Below, piece after piece: positions 33,976 through 41,599 of a stretch of DNA of 64,000 bases. The translations under genes were made by a program, and so were the position numbers. The notes under the pieces were generated by a model. That model saw nothing but the letters and a program-made list of their open reading frames with translations. It was not told the DNA's origin and did no database searches. Positions within the stretch are counted from its first letter, which is position 1; the number at the start of each line of letters is the position of its first letter. Source of the stretch: Actinacidiphila bryophytorum (GTDB lineage Bacteria > Actinomycetota > Actinomycetes > Streptomycetales > Streptomycetaceae); the NCBI RefSeq assembly GCF_016916835.1, contig NZ_JAFFIX010000008.1:1-64000 (forward strand), given 5' to 3'.

Positions 33976-34328
33976 GCGCTCTCCTTGGCCCGGTTGCGCT
34001 TCGGGGTGCCGGGCGGCCGGCCCTCCAACTCGGCCACCCGGCCGCGCAGTTCCTCGTTCTCCCGGGCCAGGGCGCTCTGCGCGGCGCGGGAGGAGAGGGC
34101 GGGGTCGGTCTCCCACCAGTCGATGCCGGCCTTCTTGGCCGTCTCCACCGACGAGATGAACAACCGCAGCCGGATTGTGAGCAGTTCGATGTCCAGCAGG
34201 TCGATCTTGATGTCGCCCGCGATGACGATGCCCTTGTCGAGGATGCGTTCCAGGATGTCGGCGAGGTTCGCCGTGGACGGAGTCGGGCTGTAGGGGGCGG
34301 TGGCGCCAGGGTGGTCGAGCGCGCTCAT
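33972..34328 (-). CDS. gvpJ: Gas vesicle protein GvpJ (GvpA-family paralogue)
   Basis: A 118-residue protein whose residues 20-75 (NLADILERILDKGIVIAGDIKIDLL then IELLTIRLRLFISSVETAKK) form a GvpA domain. It continues with DWWETDP and a helical, possibly coiled-coil tail (ALARENEELRGRVAELEG) typical of GvpJ/M types. ATG overlaps both neighbouring genes by 4 nt. A minor shell protein, likely at vesicle tips. Confidence 0.9.
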   Translation of the reverse strand: MSALDHPGATAPYSPTPSTANLADILERILDKGIVIAGDIKIDLLDIELLTIRLRLFISSVETAKKAGIDWWETDPALSSRAAQSALARENEELRGRVAELEGRPPGTPKRNRAKESA

Positions 34329-35386
34329 CTGCGACCCCGCCGGCTCTTGCGCGGCTCGTTCTCGTCCTCGTCCTCTTCTTCCTCGTCCTCCGCGTCTTCC
34401 CCGTCCTCGTACTCCCCCTCCTCGGGCTCCTCGTCCCAGTCCTCGTCCTCCGGCCCCTCGTCCGCCTCGTCGTAGGCGTCCTCGTCCTCGTCGTAATCTT
34501 CGCCGTTCTCGCCGTTCTCGCCGTCCTCAGCGGCCTCGTCGTCCTCCAGGCCCTCCTCGTGGGAGCGGACGACCTCGCCGTCGCGGACCTCGCCGCGCCA
34601 GCCCTCCAACTCCTCGTCCGCGTGGAGGGTGATGTGCCGGCCGAAGTGCTTGAGGTCGAGGCGGAGCCGTCGGCCCTGTGCCCGCCACAGGTTGCCGGTC
34701 TTCTCGAAGAAGCCGGCGGGGCTGTACTCCACCACGACCAGGATCCGGGTCAGGTTCTGACCGAGTTCGTGGAAGCTCACGCAGCCCGTTGTGCTGCCCT
34801 TGGCGCCCTCCGACGTCCACACGATCCGCTCGTCGGGAATCTGCTCCTGGATGGTCGCCTTCCAACTGCGGCTGGAGGGGCCGACCTTGACATTCCACGT
34901 GGTCGTGGTGTCGTCCTCCTGCGAGACGCCGTGCACGCCCTTGGTGAAGCCGCTGAAGTCCTCGAACTGCGTCCACTGGTCGTACGCCGTGCGGAGCGGC
35001 ACACCGACGTCGATGGACTCCACGATGTTGACGGCCTTGATGCCGCCGCCCTTGCCGCCTCCTCCGCCGCCGCCTCCGACGGCGTCCTTGACCTTGCCGA
35101 CCACCGCGTCCTTGGCGTCCTTGGCCTTCTGGCCGACCGCCGCCTTGAGCGGTGAGTCGCCGTGCAGGACCCGGCTGCCGATGCCGAGCAGGCCGCCGCC
35201 CTTGCCGCCGTCCTCGCCGCCGCCCTTGCCCTCGGCGATGTCGGAGAGCCGGTCTGTCAGGTCCGACACCTTGTCGCTCGCCTTGTCGACCCACCCTTGC
35301 GTCACATCGCTCAGGAAGTGGCCGAACTCCTCGCGGAGGTCGTCCAGTCCGGTGGGGGCGCTCGGCTTCTCCTTCTGCCTGGCCAT
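34325..35386 (-). CDS. gvpZ: GvpZ-type SRPBCC (START-like) protein with very acidic tail
   Basis: A 353-residue protein in the gvpZ position of Streptomyces clusters. The N-terminal third is helical with a Gly-rich linker (GGGGGGGGKGGG near residue 110). The middle (about 118-265) is an SRPBCC/polyketide-cyclase fold: VNIVESIDVGVPLRTAYDQW, FSGFTKGVHGV, RIVWTSEGAKGSTTGCVSFH. From about 272 to 345 nearly every residue is Asp, Glu or Gly, and the protein ends in basic RKSRRGRR. ATG 35386 follows GGAGGTAGG. SRPBCC folds bind hydrophobic ligands; its role in vesicles is unknown. Confidence 0.88.
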   Translation of the reverse strand: MARQKEKPSAPTGLDDLREEFGHFLSDVTQGWVDKASDKVSDLTDRLSDIAEGKGGGEDGGKGGGLLGIGSRVLHGDSPLKAAVGQKAKDAKDAVVGKVKDAVGGGGGGGGKGGGIKAVNIVESIDVGVPLRTAYDQWTQFEDFSGFTKGVHGVSQEDDTTTTWNVKVGPSSRSWKATIQEQIPDERIVWTSEGAKGSTTGCVSFHELGQNLTRILVVVEYSPAGFFEKTGNLWRAQGRRLRLDLKHFGRHITLHADEELEGWRGEVRDGEVVRSHEEGLEDDEAAEDGENGENGEDYDEDEDAYDEADEGPEDEDWDEEPEEGEYEDGEDAEDEEEEDEDENEPRKSRRGRR

Positions 35387-35392
35387 GTCCGC

Positions 35393-35974
35393 CTACCTCC
35401 CGCGCCGGTTCGTCGTGGACCGCGACCGGCTCGACGCGGTCTTCTTCGCCGCGGTCTTCTTCGCGGTCCTCTTGGCCGGGCCGGTCTTCCCTGACCGGGT
35501 CTTCTTCGCGGCAGACTTCTTGGCCGCCGCCTTCTTCGCGGGCGCCTTCTTCCGGCCCTTGGCGGGCGCCTGGCGGCGGTCCGACGAGTCCTGCGCCGCC
35601 TCCTCCTCGTCCTCCTCCTCCGCTTCGCCGGCCTCGTCCGCCTCGTCCTGCGGGGGCTCCCCCAGCAGGTCCTCGCGCCCGCGCTCGCGGAGCGTGTCGG
35701 CGAAGGCGGCGAAGCGCCGGTCGGCGGACGTGGACGCCGCGGCGCGTGCGGCGTCCAGGAGGTCCCCGCCGATCTGCTCGCGCAGCCCGGCCAGTTGGGG
35801 GCTCTCCCGCAGCTGGCGCAGTCCTTCCGCGGCGAGCGCCGCCGGTGTGAGTCCGAAACGGCGGCCGGCCAGGAAGGTGCCGATCGCGAAGGCCATCTTC
35901 GCCTTGCGCGTACGCCCGAGGACGTATCCGCCGGCCACTGCCGCGGCGATCGCGGCCCTGCACGTACTGTTCAT
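35393..35974 (-). CDS. gvpY: GvpY-type protein with histone-H1-like lysine-rich tail
   Basis: A 193-residue protein in the gvpY position. The N terminus (AAIAAAVAGGYVLGRTRKAKMAFAIG) is hydrophobic then basic, like a membrane- or shell-associated helix. Residues 45-100 are helical, 110-130 are Glu-rich, and from about 135 onward the chain is (A)AKK/PAKK repeats as in histone H1. The start is ATG 35974 after GAAAGGTG; TTG at 35977 is an alternative. Homologues are sometimes mislabelled as primases. The function is unknown; nucleic-acid or polyanion binding by the tail is likely. Confidence 0.8.
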   Translation of the reverse strand: MNSTCRAAIAAAVAGGYVLGRTRKAKMAFAIGTFLAGRRFGLTPAALAAEGLRQLRESPQLAGLREQIGGDLLDAARAAASTSADRRFAAFADTLRERGREDLLGEPPQDEADEAGEAEEEDEEEAAQDSSDRRQAPAKGRKKAPAKKAAAKKSAAKKTRSGKTGPAKRTAKKTAAKKTASSRSRSTTNRRGR

Positions 35975-36002
35975 CAACGAGCACCTTTCGCGGGGTGGGG
36001 CG

Positions 36003-36242
36003 TCATCTGCCGCCGGTCAGCGGGCGGTCGAGCAGGTCGAGCAGCCGTTCTTCCGCCGCCTCGAACCGCTCGTCGTCGATCTCGCCCTCGTCGTAGGCGC
36101 GGTGGAGGGCGGCGAGCCGCGCACGGAGCACGGCGGGGTCGTACATCTCGGCCTCCGCTGCGTCCTGCAGGACGCCGGCGATCCAGCTGACCCCCTGGAC
36201 CGGGGCGAGCGGCAGGAAGAGCAGGCCCTTGAGTACGCCCAT
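36003..36242 (-). CDS. gvpG: Gas vesicle protein GvpG
   Basis: A 79-residue helical protein. MGVLKGLLFLPLAPVQGVSWIAGVL at the N terminus and RARLAALHRAYDEGEIDDERFEAAEERLLDLLDR at the C terminus match GvpG, a small assembly factor of the GvpF-H group. The ATG at 36242 is 1 nt after the gvpF stop. Confidence 0.92.
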   Translation of the reverse strand: MGVLKGLLFLPLAPVQGVSWIAGVLQDAAEAEMYDPAVLRARLAALHRAYDEGEIDDERFEAAEERLLDLLDRPLTGGR

Positions 36243-36243
36243 G

Positions 36244-36972
36244 TCAGGCCCCGGCGGGAGCGGGCAGCCCGGAGAAGCTGTAGCAGGGCAGGGGTCCGGT
36301 GAGCCGGAGTTCGGCGCGGTCGGCGAGCTTTTCCGCGGCGCTGTCGAAGGCCGCACGGCATGCGGCGACCCGGTCCGCGGCGACCAGGAAGGAGGCGTTG
36401 AGGACGCAGCCCGGTACGTCGGGGCCCGGCGCCACCTCGTCGGCCAATGCCGTGAGGGCCGCTGCCACCTGCTGCGCGGCCCCGGCGGCCCGCCGCCGCA
36501 GGCCGGCCATGACGGCCTCGCCGAGCCTGATGCTCACGTCGTATCCGGGACGCCGCCGGCTCTCCTGCTGCAGCCGCTGCAGGCGCGGGTCCGAGCGGAC
36601 CAGGTCGGCGAGCCCCGCTTCCACCGGCGACGCCTTGAGATTCAGCTCGCAGCGGCCGGCCACCCGCTCCAGTGCCGACGTGTAGCCGGCGGCGTCGGCG
36701 TGCAGCCTTGCGGTCACCGCCGCCTCGTCGGCGACCACGACGCCGAAGCGGGTGGGCAGCAGCGGACCCGCGGCGGCCACCGCGAGCAGCACGCTCTGAT
36801 GGGCCTGCACATACCTGCGGCGGGCGCGCAGGCCCTCGGGGGCGTCGCCGACCACGGCTGCCAGGTCCCCCGCGACGAGTTTGCGCACCTTGCCCGGGGG
36901 GTCGCCGACACCGCGGGCGTCGCGGGGGACGGGCACCTCGGCCCGTGTCACTCCGTACAGATAGATGCTCAC
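36244..36972 (-). CDS. gvpF: Gas vesicle protein GvpF (GvpF/L family)
   Basis: A 242-residue GvpF/L family protein. SIYLYGVTRAEVP opens the N-terminal domain; YVQAHQSVLLAVAAAGPLLPTRFGVVVAD and GCVLNASFLVAADRVAACRAAFDSAAE then LTGPLPCYSFSGL are conserved landmarks. GTG 36972 lies 6 nt after the gvpA stop. GvpF binds GvpA and is a shell-associated assembly factor in characterised systems. Confidence 0.92.
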   Translation of the reverse strand: MSIYLYGVTRAEVPVPRDARGVGDPPGKVRKLVAGDLAAVVGDAPEGLRARRRYVQAHQSVLLAVAAAGPLLPTRFGVVVADEAAVTARLHADAAGYTSALERVAGRCELNLKASPVEAGLADLVRSDPRLQRLQQESRRRPGYDVSIRLGEAVMAGLRRRAAGAAQQVAAALTALADEVAPGPDVPGCVLNASFLVAADRVAACRAAFDSAAEKLADRAELRLTGPLPCYSFSGLPAPAGA

Positions 36973-36978
36973 GCGTGG

Positions 36979-37425
36979 TCAGCCTTCGTCGTCGCGGTGC
37001 CGGGAACGGGTCTTGCTTCCTGAGGACTTGGCGGAGCTGCGGCGCCTGGCCGGCTTGCGGTCCTCCTCCTCGTCGTCGTGTCCGTCGCTGATGCCGAGTG
37101 CGTCCTTGACCTTGCCGCCCACCGAGTGCGCGGCCTTCTTGGCGCCGGCGCGGCCCACGGAGCCGGCCCCGCCGAACAGCTCGGGGACGGTGCGGCTGGT
37201 GGAGTCGTGGTCGAGGTCCAGCCGGTTGCAGATCTCGGCGAAGCGCAGATAGGTGTCCACGCTCGCCACGACGATGCGGGCGTCGACCTTCAGGATCTCG
37301 ATGCCGACCAGGGACACCCGGAGGAAGACATCGATGACGATGCCCCGGTCGAGGATGAGGTCCAGGACGTCGTAGAGGGTGCCCGCGCGGGGTGCGCAGA
37401 CGACTTCATCGGCTATGACGGTCAC
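36979..37425 (-). CDS. gvpA: Major gas vesicle shell protein GvpA with long charged C-terminal extension
   Basis: A 148-residue protein. Residues 15-72 ([25 protein letters not shown] then [21 protein letters not shown] and AEICNRLDL) are a full GvpA domain with the rib-forming strand pair. Canonical GvpA ends soon after; here some 75 further residues follow, including [10 protein letters not shown] and a tail that alternates acidic (HDDEEED) and basic ([22 protein letters not shown]) runs. GTG 37425 is 54 nt after gvpO. The long tail is typical of Streptomyces GvpA and would lie outside the known shell lattice. Confidence 0.92.
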   Translation of the reverse strand: MTVIADEVVCAPRAGTLYDVLDLILDRGIVIDVFLRVSLVGIEILKVDARIVVASVDTYLRFAEICNRLDLDHDSTSRTVPELFGGAGSVGRAGAKKAAHSVGGKVKDALGISDGHDDEEEDRKPARRRSSAKSSGSKTRSRHRDDEG

Positions 37426-37479
37426 GGCGGCACGCTTCTTTCGGTCGGGGGGACTCCCTGCGGAGCCCGCTCGGCTGGG

Positions 37480-37803
37480 TCATGCGTCGACGGCTCCCCG
37501 GCGGTAGCGGCGGACCCGGCGGTAGCCGCGGAGCGTGCCGTCACCGGCCAGGTCCACCTCGTAGGTCGCCAGCAGGCTCGTGGTGTCGGGGATCCGCGGG
37601 ACCTCCACCACGTCCACGCACACGCGCCAGCCGTGGTCGTCGGCAGGTGCGACCTCGGAGCAGCCCTCGGCCGTGTGGCCGATCAGCTTGCTGAGGCCGC
37701 GGGCCGCACGCTGGGCGGCGTCCTCGGCGCCCTTGACCCGCGTGGAGCGGGTGCTGCCTGGGCGGGCGGCGGGCTTGGACGAGCGGGCACGTTGTTCTGC
37801 CAT
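37480..37803 (-). CDS. gvpO: Gas vesicle protein GvpO, first gene of the cluster
   Basis: A 107-residue protein from ATG 37803. After a basic N terminus (RSSKPAARPGSTRSTRVKGAE) the domain AARGLSKLIGHTAEGCSEVA, WRVCVDVVEVPRIPDTTSLLATYEVDLAGDGTLRGYRRVRRYRR is diagnostic of GvpO. It heads the ten-gene leftward operon and is divergent from an isochorismatase-type gene across 103 nt, which must hold the cluster promoter. GvpO is required for vesicle formation in haloarchaea, possibly in regulation. Confidence 0.92.
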   Translation of the reverse strand: MAEQRARSSKPAARPGSTRSTRVKGAEDAAQRAARGLSKLIGHTAEGCSEVAPADDHGWRVCVDVVEVPRIPDTTSLLATYEVDLAGDGTLRGYRRVRRYRRGAVDA

Positions 37804-37906
37804 GCCCCCAGCCTCGGGTGCCCGGCGGCAACCCGCACACGCGAGTGGACCACCTGGGGGCACGGCCCCCGCGGCGGCGCCCGCCGGTCCGCGGCAGGAT
37901 GGCGTC

Positions 37907-38452
37907 ATGGAAGGTGGCAAGGCCTGCGCGCTCGTGGTGGTCGACATGATCAACACCTACGGCCATCCGGACGCGGACCTGCTGGTCGAGTCGGTGCGGG
38001 AGGTGCTGCCCGCCGTCACCCGTGCGCTGGCGGGCGCGCGTGGGCACGGCGTGGAGGTCATCTACGTCAACGACAACTTCGGGCGCTGGCGCTCGCACCA
38101 CGACGAGCTGGTGGCCGCCGCGCTGGACGGCCCGCACGCGGAGCTGGTGGAGCCGCTGCTGCCCGACGAGGAGTCGCTCTTCGTGGTGAAGGCCCGTCAC
38201 TCGGTCTTCTACCAGACGCCGCTCGAGTACCTGCTCCAGCAGCAGGGCATCGGCCACATCGTGCTGTGCGGCCAGGCCACCGAGCAGTGCGTGCTGTACT
38301 CGGCGCTGGACGCGCACATCAGGCACCTGGAGGTCACCGTGCTGCGCGACGCCGTCGCACACATCCACGCCGACCTGGCGGAGGCGGCGCTGCGGATGAT
38401 GGAGCGCAACATGGGCGCGCGCCTGACCGCCGTCGACGACATGCGGTGGTGA
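37907..38452 (+). CDS. Isochorismatase-family cysteine hydrolase
   Basis: A 181-residue enzyme with the cysteine hydrolase triad: Asp in ALVVVDMIN, Lys in FVVKARHSVFYQTPLE and Cys in GQATEQCVLYSALDA. The cis-peptide-type GQATEQC motif precedes the nucleophile. The family includes nicotinamidases and other amidohydrolases; the substrate here is unknown. ATG 37907 was chosen at the first conserved residue, with AGGAT upstream. It may share a divergent promoter region with the gas-vesicle operon. Confidence 0.88.
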   Translation: MEGGKACALVVVDMINTYGHPDADLLVESVREVLPAVTRALAGARGHGVEVIYVNDNFGRWRSHHDELVAAALDGPHAELVEPLLPDEESLFVVKARHSVFYQTPLEYLLQQQGIGHIVLCGQATEQCVLYSALDAHIRHLEVTVLRDAVAHIHADLAEAALRMMERNMGARLTAVDDMRW

Positions 38453-38467
38453 CCGCCTCCCCGGCCT

Positions 38468-39479
38468 TCACCGCCCGTCGGCAGCCGGCGGCGCGGGGCC
38501 GGTGACGGGGGCGGAGGCCGCGGTCGACGGGGCGGGGGCGGGGCGGCCGTCGCCGCGTCTGGTCAGCCGGATGCCGGCGATGCCCGTCTTGAACAGCGGC
38601 TGCTTGGACGCGGGGTCCCAGTCGGTGATCGTGGTCTCGTTGGCAGCCCGGTGGGCGCCGGAGCCTTCGGCGCCGCCGGGTACGTCCCAGTAGCCGTAGT
38701 GGAAGGGCAGGAACAGCACACCGGGCCGGGTGCCGCTGACCCTGACCCTGGCGTGGACCGTGCCGCGGGGGCTGCCGACCTCGGCGAGGTCGCCCTCGGC
38801 CAGCCCGAGCCGGCCCGCGTCGGCGCTGCTGACCTCGACCCACACGTCGGGTGCGGCGGCGTCGAGCTGCGGGACGCGGCCGGTGTTGGTACGGGTGTGG
38901 AAGTGGTGGATGGTGCGGCCGGTGGCCAGCCAGAACGGGTGGTCCCGGTCCGGCGTCTCGGGCGGGGGCGCGTAGGCGGCAGCGCGCAGCACCGCCTTGC
39001 CTTCGGGGTTGAGCGAGCGCTACTCGTCCTCGCCCGCCGCCTCACCGCTCAGCAGATCCTTGCCGTACGTCTCGCACACGTCGGGGTGCGCCCACCAGGT
39101 GCCGCCGGCGTACAGGCGCTCGGTGCCGTCGGGGTGCCGTGCCGTGCACGGCCACTGGATGCCGCTGGGCGCGGCGCGCAGCCGCTCGTGCGACAGGCCC
39201 GAGTAGTCGCAGGGGCGGCCGGCGATGCACCGCTTCCACGCCTCGAAGGCCGAGGGCCCGCCTGCCGCGCACCCCCGCGATCCGGCCGCCGGCGACCGCG
39301 ATGTCCATGGCGTCGCCGTTGGAGTGCAGCAGCGAGGCGGAGCGGACCCACGCCTCCACGTCCTCGGGTTCGACGCCGTCGGCCGGCTGGGTGTCCACCC
39401 GCTCCGGCCGGCGGCCCCCTGCGGGGAAGGGTGTTCTGGCGCCCCGGGGCTCTGCGATGCGGTCCGTCGCCGGCTTCAT
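38468..39479 (-). pseudogene. Molybdopterin oxidoreductase (assimilatory nitrate-reductase-like) with large internal deletion and a nonsense codon
   Basis: Three pieces in order: an N-terminal fragment from 39479 (RVDTQPADGVEPEDVEAWVRSASLLHSN then GDAMDIAVAGGRIAGVRG); a middle fragment in another frame (FEAWKRCIAGRPCDYSGLSH, AGGTWWAHPDVCETYGKDLL) to a TAG at 39020-39022; then, in the same frame, RSLNPEGKAVLRAAAYAPPP and the complete molybdopterin-dinucleotide-binding domain (ATGRTIHHFHTRTNTGRVP, VLFLPFHYGYWD). Several hundred residues of catalytic domain are missing at about 39260. The TAG stands where homologues as I recall have a Tyr codon (TAC). Clearly inactive. Confidence 0.82.
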
Positions 39480-39542
39480 CGGCCTCGTCCGTCCTTCCTC
39501 GCGGTGGTGCGTCCGGGCTGTGCGCCGGCGGCGGCACGCCGC

Positions 39543-40472
39543 TCAGTGCCGCACGGGCGGCGGGGTGCGCAGGCGTACGTACACCTGGCCGTCCTGCAGG
39601 CGCGTGTCGAAGACCGGCTGGGGGGCGGTGGCCGGGCCGGTCGCGTTCCAGCCGTCGGCGAGGCGGAAGGAGCTGCCGTGCCACGGGCACTGCAGGCAGC
39701 CGTCCTCGACGCTCCCCTCGGACAGCGGGCCGCCGTCGTGGCTGCACCGGTCGGCCAGGGCGCGGCAGGAACCGTCGCCGTCGCGGACCACCGCGACCGG
39801 CACCTCGCCCACCATGCGGCGCACCGGCTGTTTGTGCGGGATCTCCGCGAGGGGGCCGACCGGGGTCCAGCCGGGCGGTACGAGGTGCGGTACGTCCTCG
39901 GCGTGGTTGGCGCCCGCCGCCTGACGGTACGCCAGGTGGCCGCCGGCCGCGGCGGCCACGCCCAGCGTGCACAGCCCGGCGAGCGCGTACGCCCGCCCGC
40001 GCAGCCCGTGGCCGGTCAGCCGCGCCGCGAGGGATGCGCTGTAGCACGTGACGGCGCCGACGTTCAGTGCGGCGTGCAGCAGGCCGACACGCGCCTGCGG
40101 CCTTTCCAGTTCGGCCCAGTCGACGAGCCCGGCGGCAGCGGCGGGCACGGCCCCCGCGAGTCCCACCGCGACGAGCAGCCCCGCGGCGCGGCCGCCGCCC
40201 GGTTTCGAGTCGAGCACCGCCGCCGAGATCCAGGCGCCGACGGGCACTTCCACCAGCACGGGGTGCACCGGGTGGCCCAGCCAGCGGCCGTGCAGCAGGT
40301 CCCTGCCCTTGCCCAGGGGGACGGCGCGGACCGCGCGCCGCAGCGCCTCGGCGAGCGCGTCGAGCGGCTCGGCCCGCTCGACGCGGCCCATCAGCGCGAG
40401 GACGCGCCCGGGCTCCTCGGGATCGGGCAGGGCGTGCCGCAGCACCGTCCCGGCCGTCGTGGTCGTCCTCAC
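39543..40472 (-). CDS. Membrane DUF2231-Rieske [2Fe-2S] fusion protein
   Basis: A 309-residue protein joining a four-helix DUF2231 membrane domain (about 55-190; GRWLGHPVHPVLVEVPVGAW, then three further spans) to a C-terminal Rieske domain (about 205-305). The cluster ligands are in CSHDGGPLSEG and CPWHGSSFRLADG (Cys-X-His and Cys-X2-His). Such fusions may pass electrons between the membrane and a soluble partner. It lies directly upstream of the wrecked molybdopterin oxidoreductase in the same direction, so it may once have been its redox partner. Decamer repeats sit in its leader. Confidence 0.88.
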   Translation of the reverse strand: MRTTTTAGTVLRHALPDPEEPGRVLALMGRVERAEPLDALAEALRRAVRAVPLGKGRDLLHGRWLGHPVHPVLVEVPVGAWISAAVLDSKPGGGRAAGLLVAVGLAGAVPAAAAGLVDWAELERPQARVGLLHAALNVGAVTCYSASLAARLTGHGLRGRAYALAGLCTLGVAAAAGGHLAYRQAAGANHAEDVPHLVPPGWTPVGPLAEIPHKQPVRRMVGEVPVAVVRDGDGSCRALADRCSHDGGPLSEGSVEDGCLQCPWHGSSFRLADGWNATGPATAPQPVFDTRLQDGQVYVRLRTPPPVRH

Positions 40473-40483
40473 CGGCCTTCACC

Positions 40484-40555
40484 CCTTCTCCGTGCTTCTG
40501 CCTGTCTCTCCGTGCTTCTGCTGTACTTCTGTGTGCTTCTGCGTGCTTCTGCATG
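40484..40555. repeat. Decamer direct repeats (GTGCTTCTGC) upstream of the Rieske gene
   Basis: GTGCTTCTGC or a one-base variant starts at 40492, 40512, 40523 (GTACTTCTG), 40533 and 40543, with a more degenerate copy at 40502. Spacing is 10-11 bp, one helical turn. On this strand the tract is pyrimidine-rich, unlike the surroundings. Confidence 0.75.
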
Positions 40556-40605
40556 TGCGGCCGGCGCGTGGACGGCCCTCGCGGGCCTGCGCCGTGCCTG
40601 CGGCG

Positions 40606-40797
40606 TCACCGCCGCCGCGGCTGGCCTTCGTCCCGGCTCGGCGCCCGCTCCGCCGGCCGGCGGGCTCCGCGGGCGGGCCCCGCGTCCTGGGACGACCGCC
40701 CGCCGGCCGGCCCGGGACCGCCCTGGCCCTGCAGGTCGGGGGTCGCCGTCCGGGGCGGCAGATCGGGTGTGACCTGCGCGTTCCGATACGTGCTCAC
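40606..40797 (-). CDS. Possible small Pro/Arg-rich protein
   Basis: A 63-residue frame from GTG 40797, with GGGGGTG 6 nt upstream and 18 nt downstream of the LPFR microprotein stop. It begins STYRNAQVTPDLPPRTATPD and turns into low-complexity Gly/Pro/Arg sequence. Position and ribosome site support translation; composition does not. No similarity recognised. Confidence 0.35.
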   Translation of the reverse strand: MSTYRNAQVTPDLPPRTATPDLQGQGGPGPAGGRSSQDAGPARGARRPAERAPSRDEGQPRRR

Positions 40798-40815
40798 AGT
40801 TTCACCCCCGCCCGG

Positions 40816-40944
40816 TCAGTGGTGTCCGTGCGCGGTGTCCGACGCGCCGCCGAAGAGCCGTGCCAGCGCCCGGAAGGGCAGCGTCATGACGGTCGCAACG
40901 GCGCTGCCGACCGACCTGAGGACGTCTGCGATGGCCTTTAACAC
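40816..40944 (-). CDS. LPFR-motif microprotein (42 residues)
   Basis: GTG at 40944, 6 nt after a strong GGAGGAG, starts a 42-residue peptide: an amphipathic helix LKAIADVLRSVGSAVATVM, then TLPFRALARLFGGASDTAHG and two His. LPFR (22-25) is the hallmark of a small actinobacterial family known only as LPFR-motif small proteins. One hydrophobic or amphipathic helix suggests a membrane or protein-surface peptide. It may be cotranscribed with the frame ending at 40606. Confidence 0.8.
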   Translation of the reverse strand: MLKAIADVLRSVGSAVATVMTLPFRALARLFGGASDTAHGHH

Positions 40945-41043
40945 GGTGGTCTCCTCCGCTCCTGGAAGGTCCCCGGCCGTTCTCCCGGCCGGCCCCCGAC
41001 ACCGTTCGGCTACCCCGCGAGCCGCGGACCATGGGTGCCGGTG

Positions 41044-41394
41044 TCATCCGCCGGCCAGGCCCCGCTGGACGCGGCTGGCGAGGGCGTTCACCGGCGGGAG
41101 CGACATCGCGGCCCGGGCGGCGTTCGCGCCGGGGGCGCCGTGGACGGCGCCCCCGCTGTCGACCTCCAGGGCGAGCCGGGCGGGGCGCTGCTGCTCGCGT
41201 ACGACGGTGGTGCCGGACACCGACCACGGCCCCAGCTCGACGTCGTGCTCCAGGCTCGCCCCCTCCTGCGGCCACTCCCCCGTACCGCCGTGCGAGCGCG
41301 AGGTCCCGGCGACCCAGTCCGCGTAGGCGCTGCGGTCGGCGAGGACCGCCCACACCTCCTCGCGCGGGCGTCTGACCCAGGTGGTGGCGAACAG
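41044..41394 (-). pseudogene. SRPBCC (START-like) protein whose start codon is out of frame by one base
   Basis: The frame from 41394 reads LFATTWVRRPREEVWAVLAD, then YADWVAGTSRSHGGTGEWPQ, and continues to a TGA at 41044-41046; this is a typical SRPBCC cyclase/transport fold of about 120 residues. A good start (ATG 41398 after GGAGG) lies just upstream but one base out of frame, giving MAVRHHLGQ instead. In frame, the first usable codons are CTG 41394 or GTG inside the first helix. One extra G after the ATG would explain this. Alternatively CTG initiates and the gene is functional. Confidence 0.6.
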
Positions 41395-41599
41395 CCATGG
41401 TGCCCTCCGGGGGTGGGGGTGTCGGACTCCTGCGCCCTGTGGACACGCATTTTCCCGCAAGATCGGGCAAAACACCCGGAGACGTTCCGTTTCGCGGTGG
41501 ATGCGCCGGGCAGCCGCACTGGAGGCCGCCGGGGTCCGGTGACGGGCCGGGGGCGGCCGGGAGACCAGCCGACAGGCACGTCCGGAGGAAGGTGCAGCA

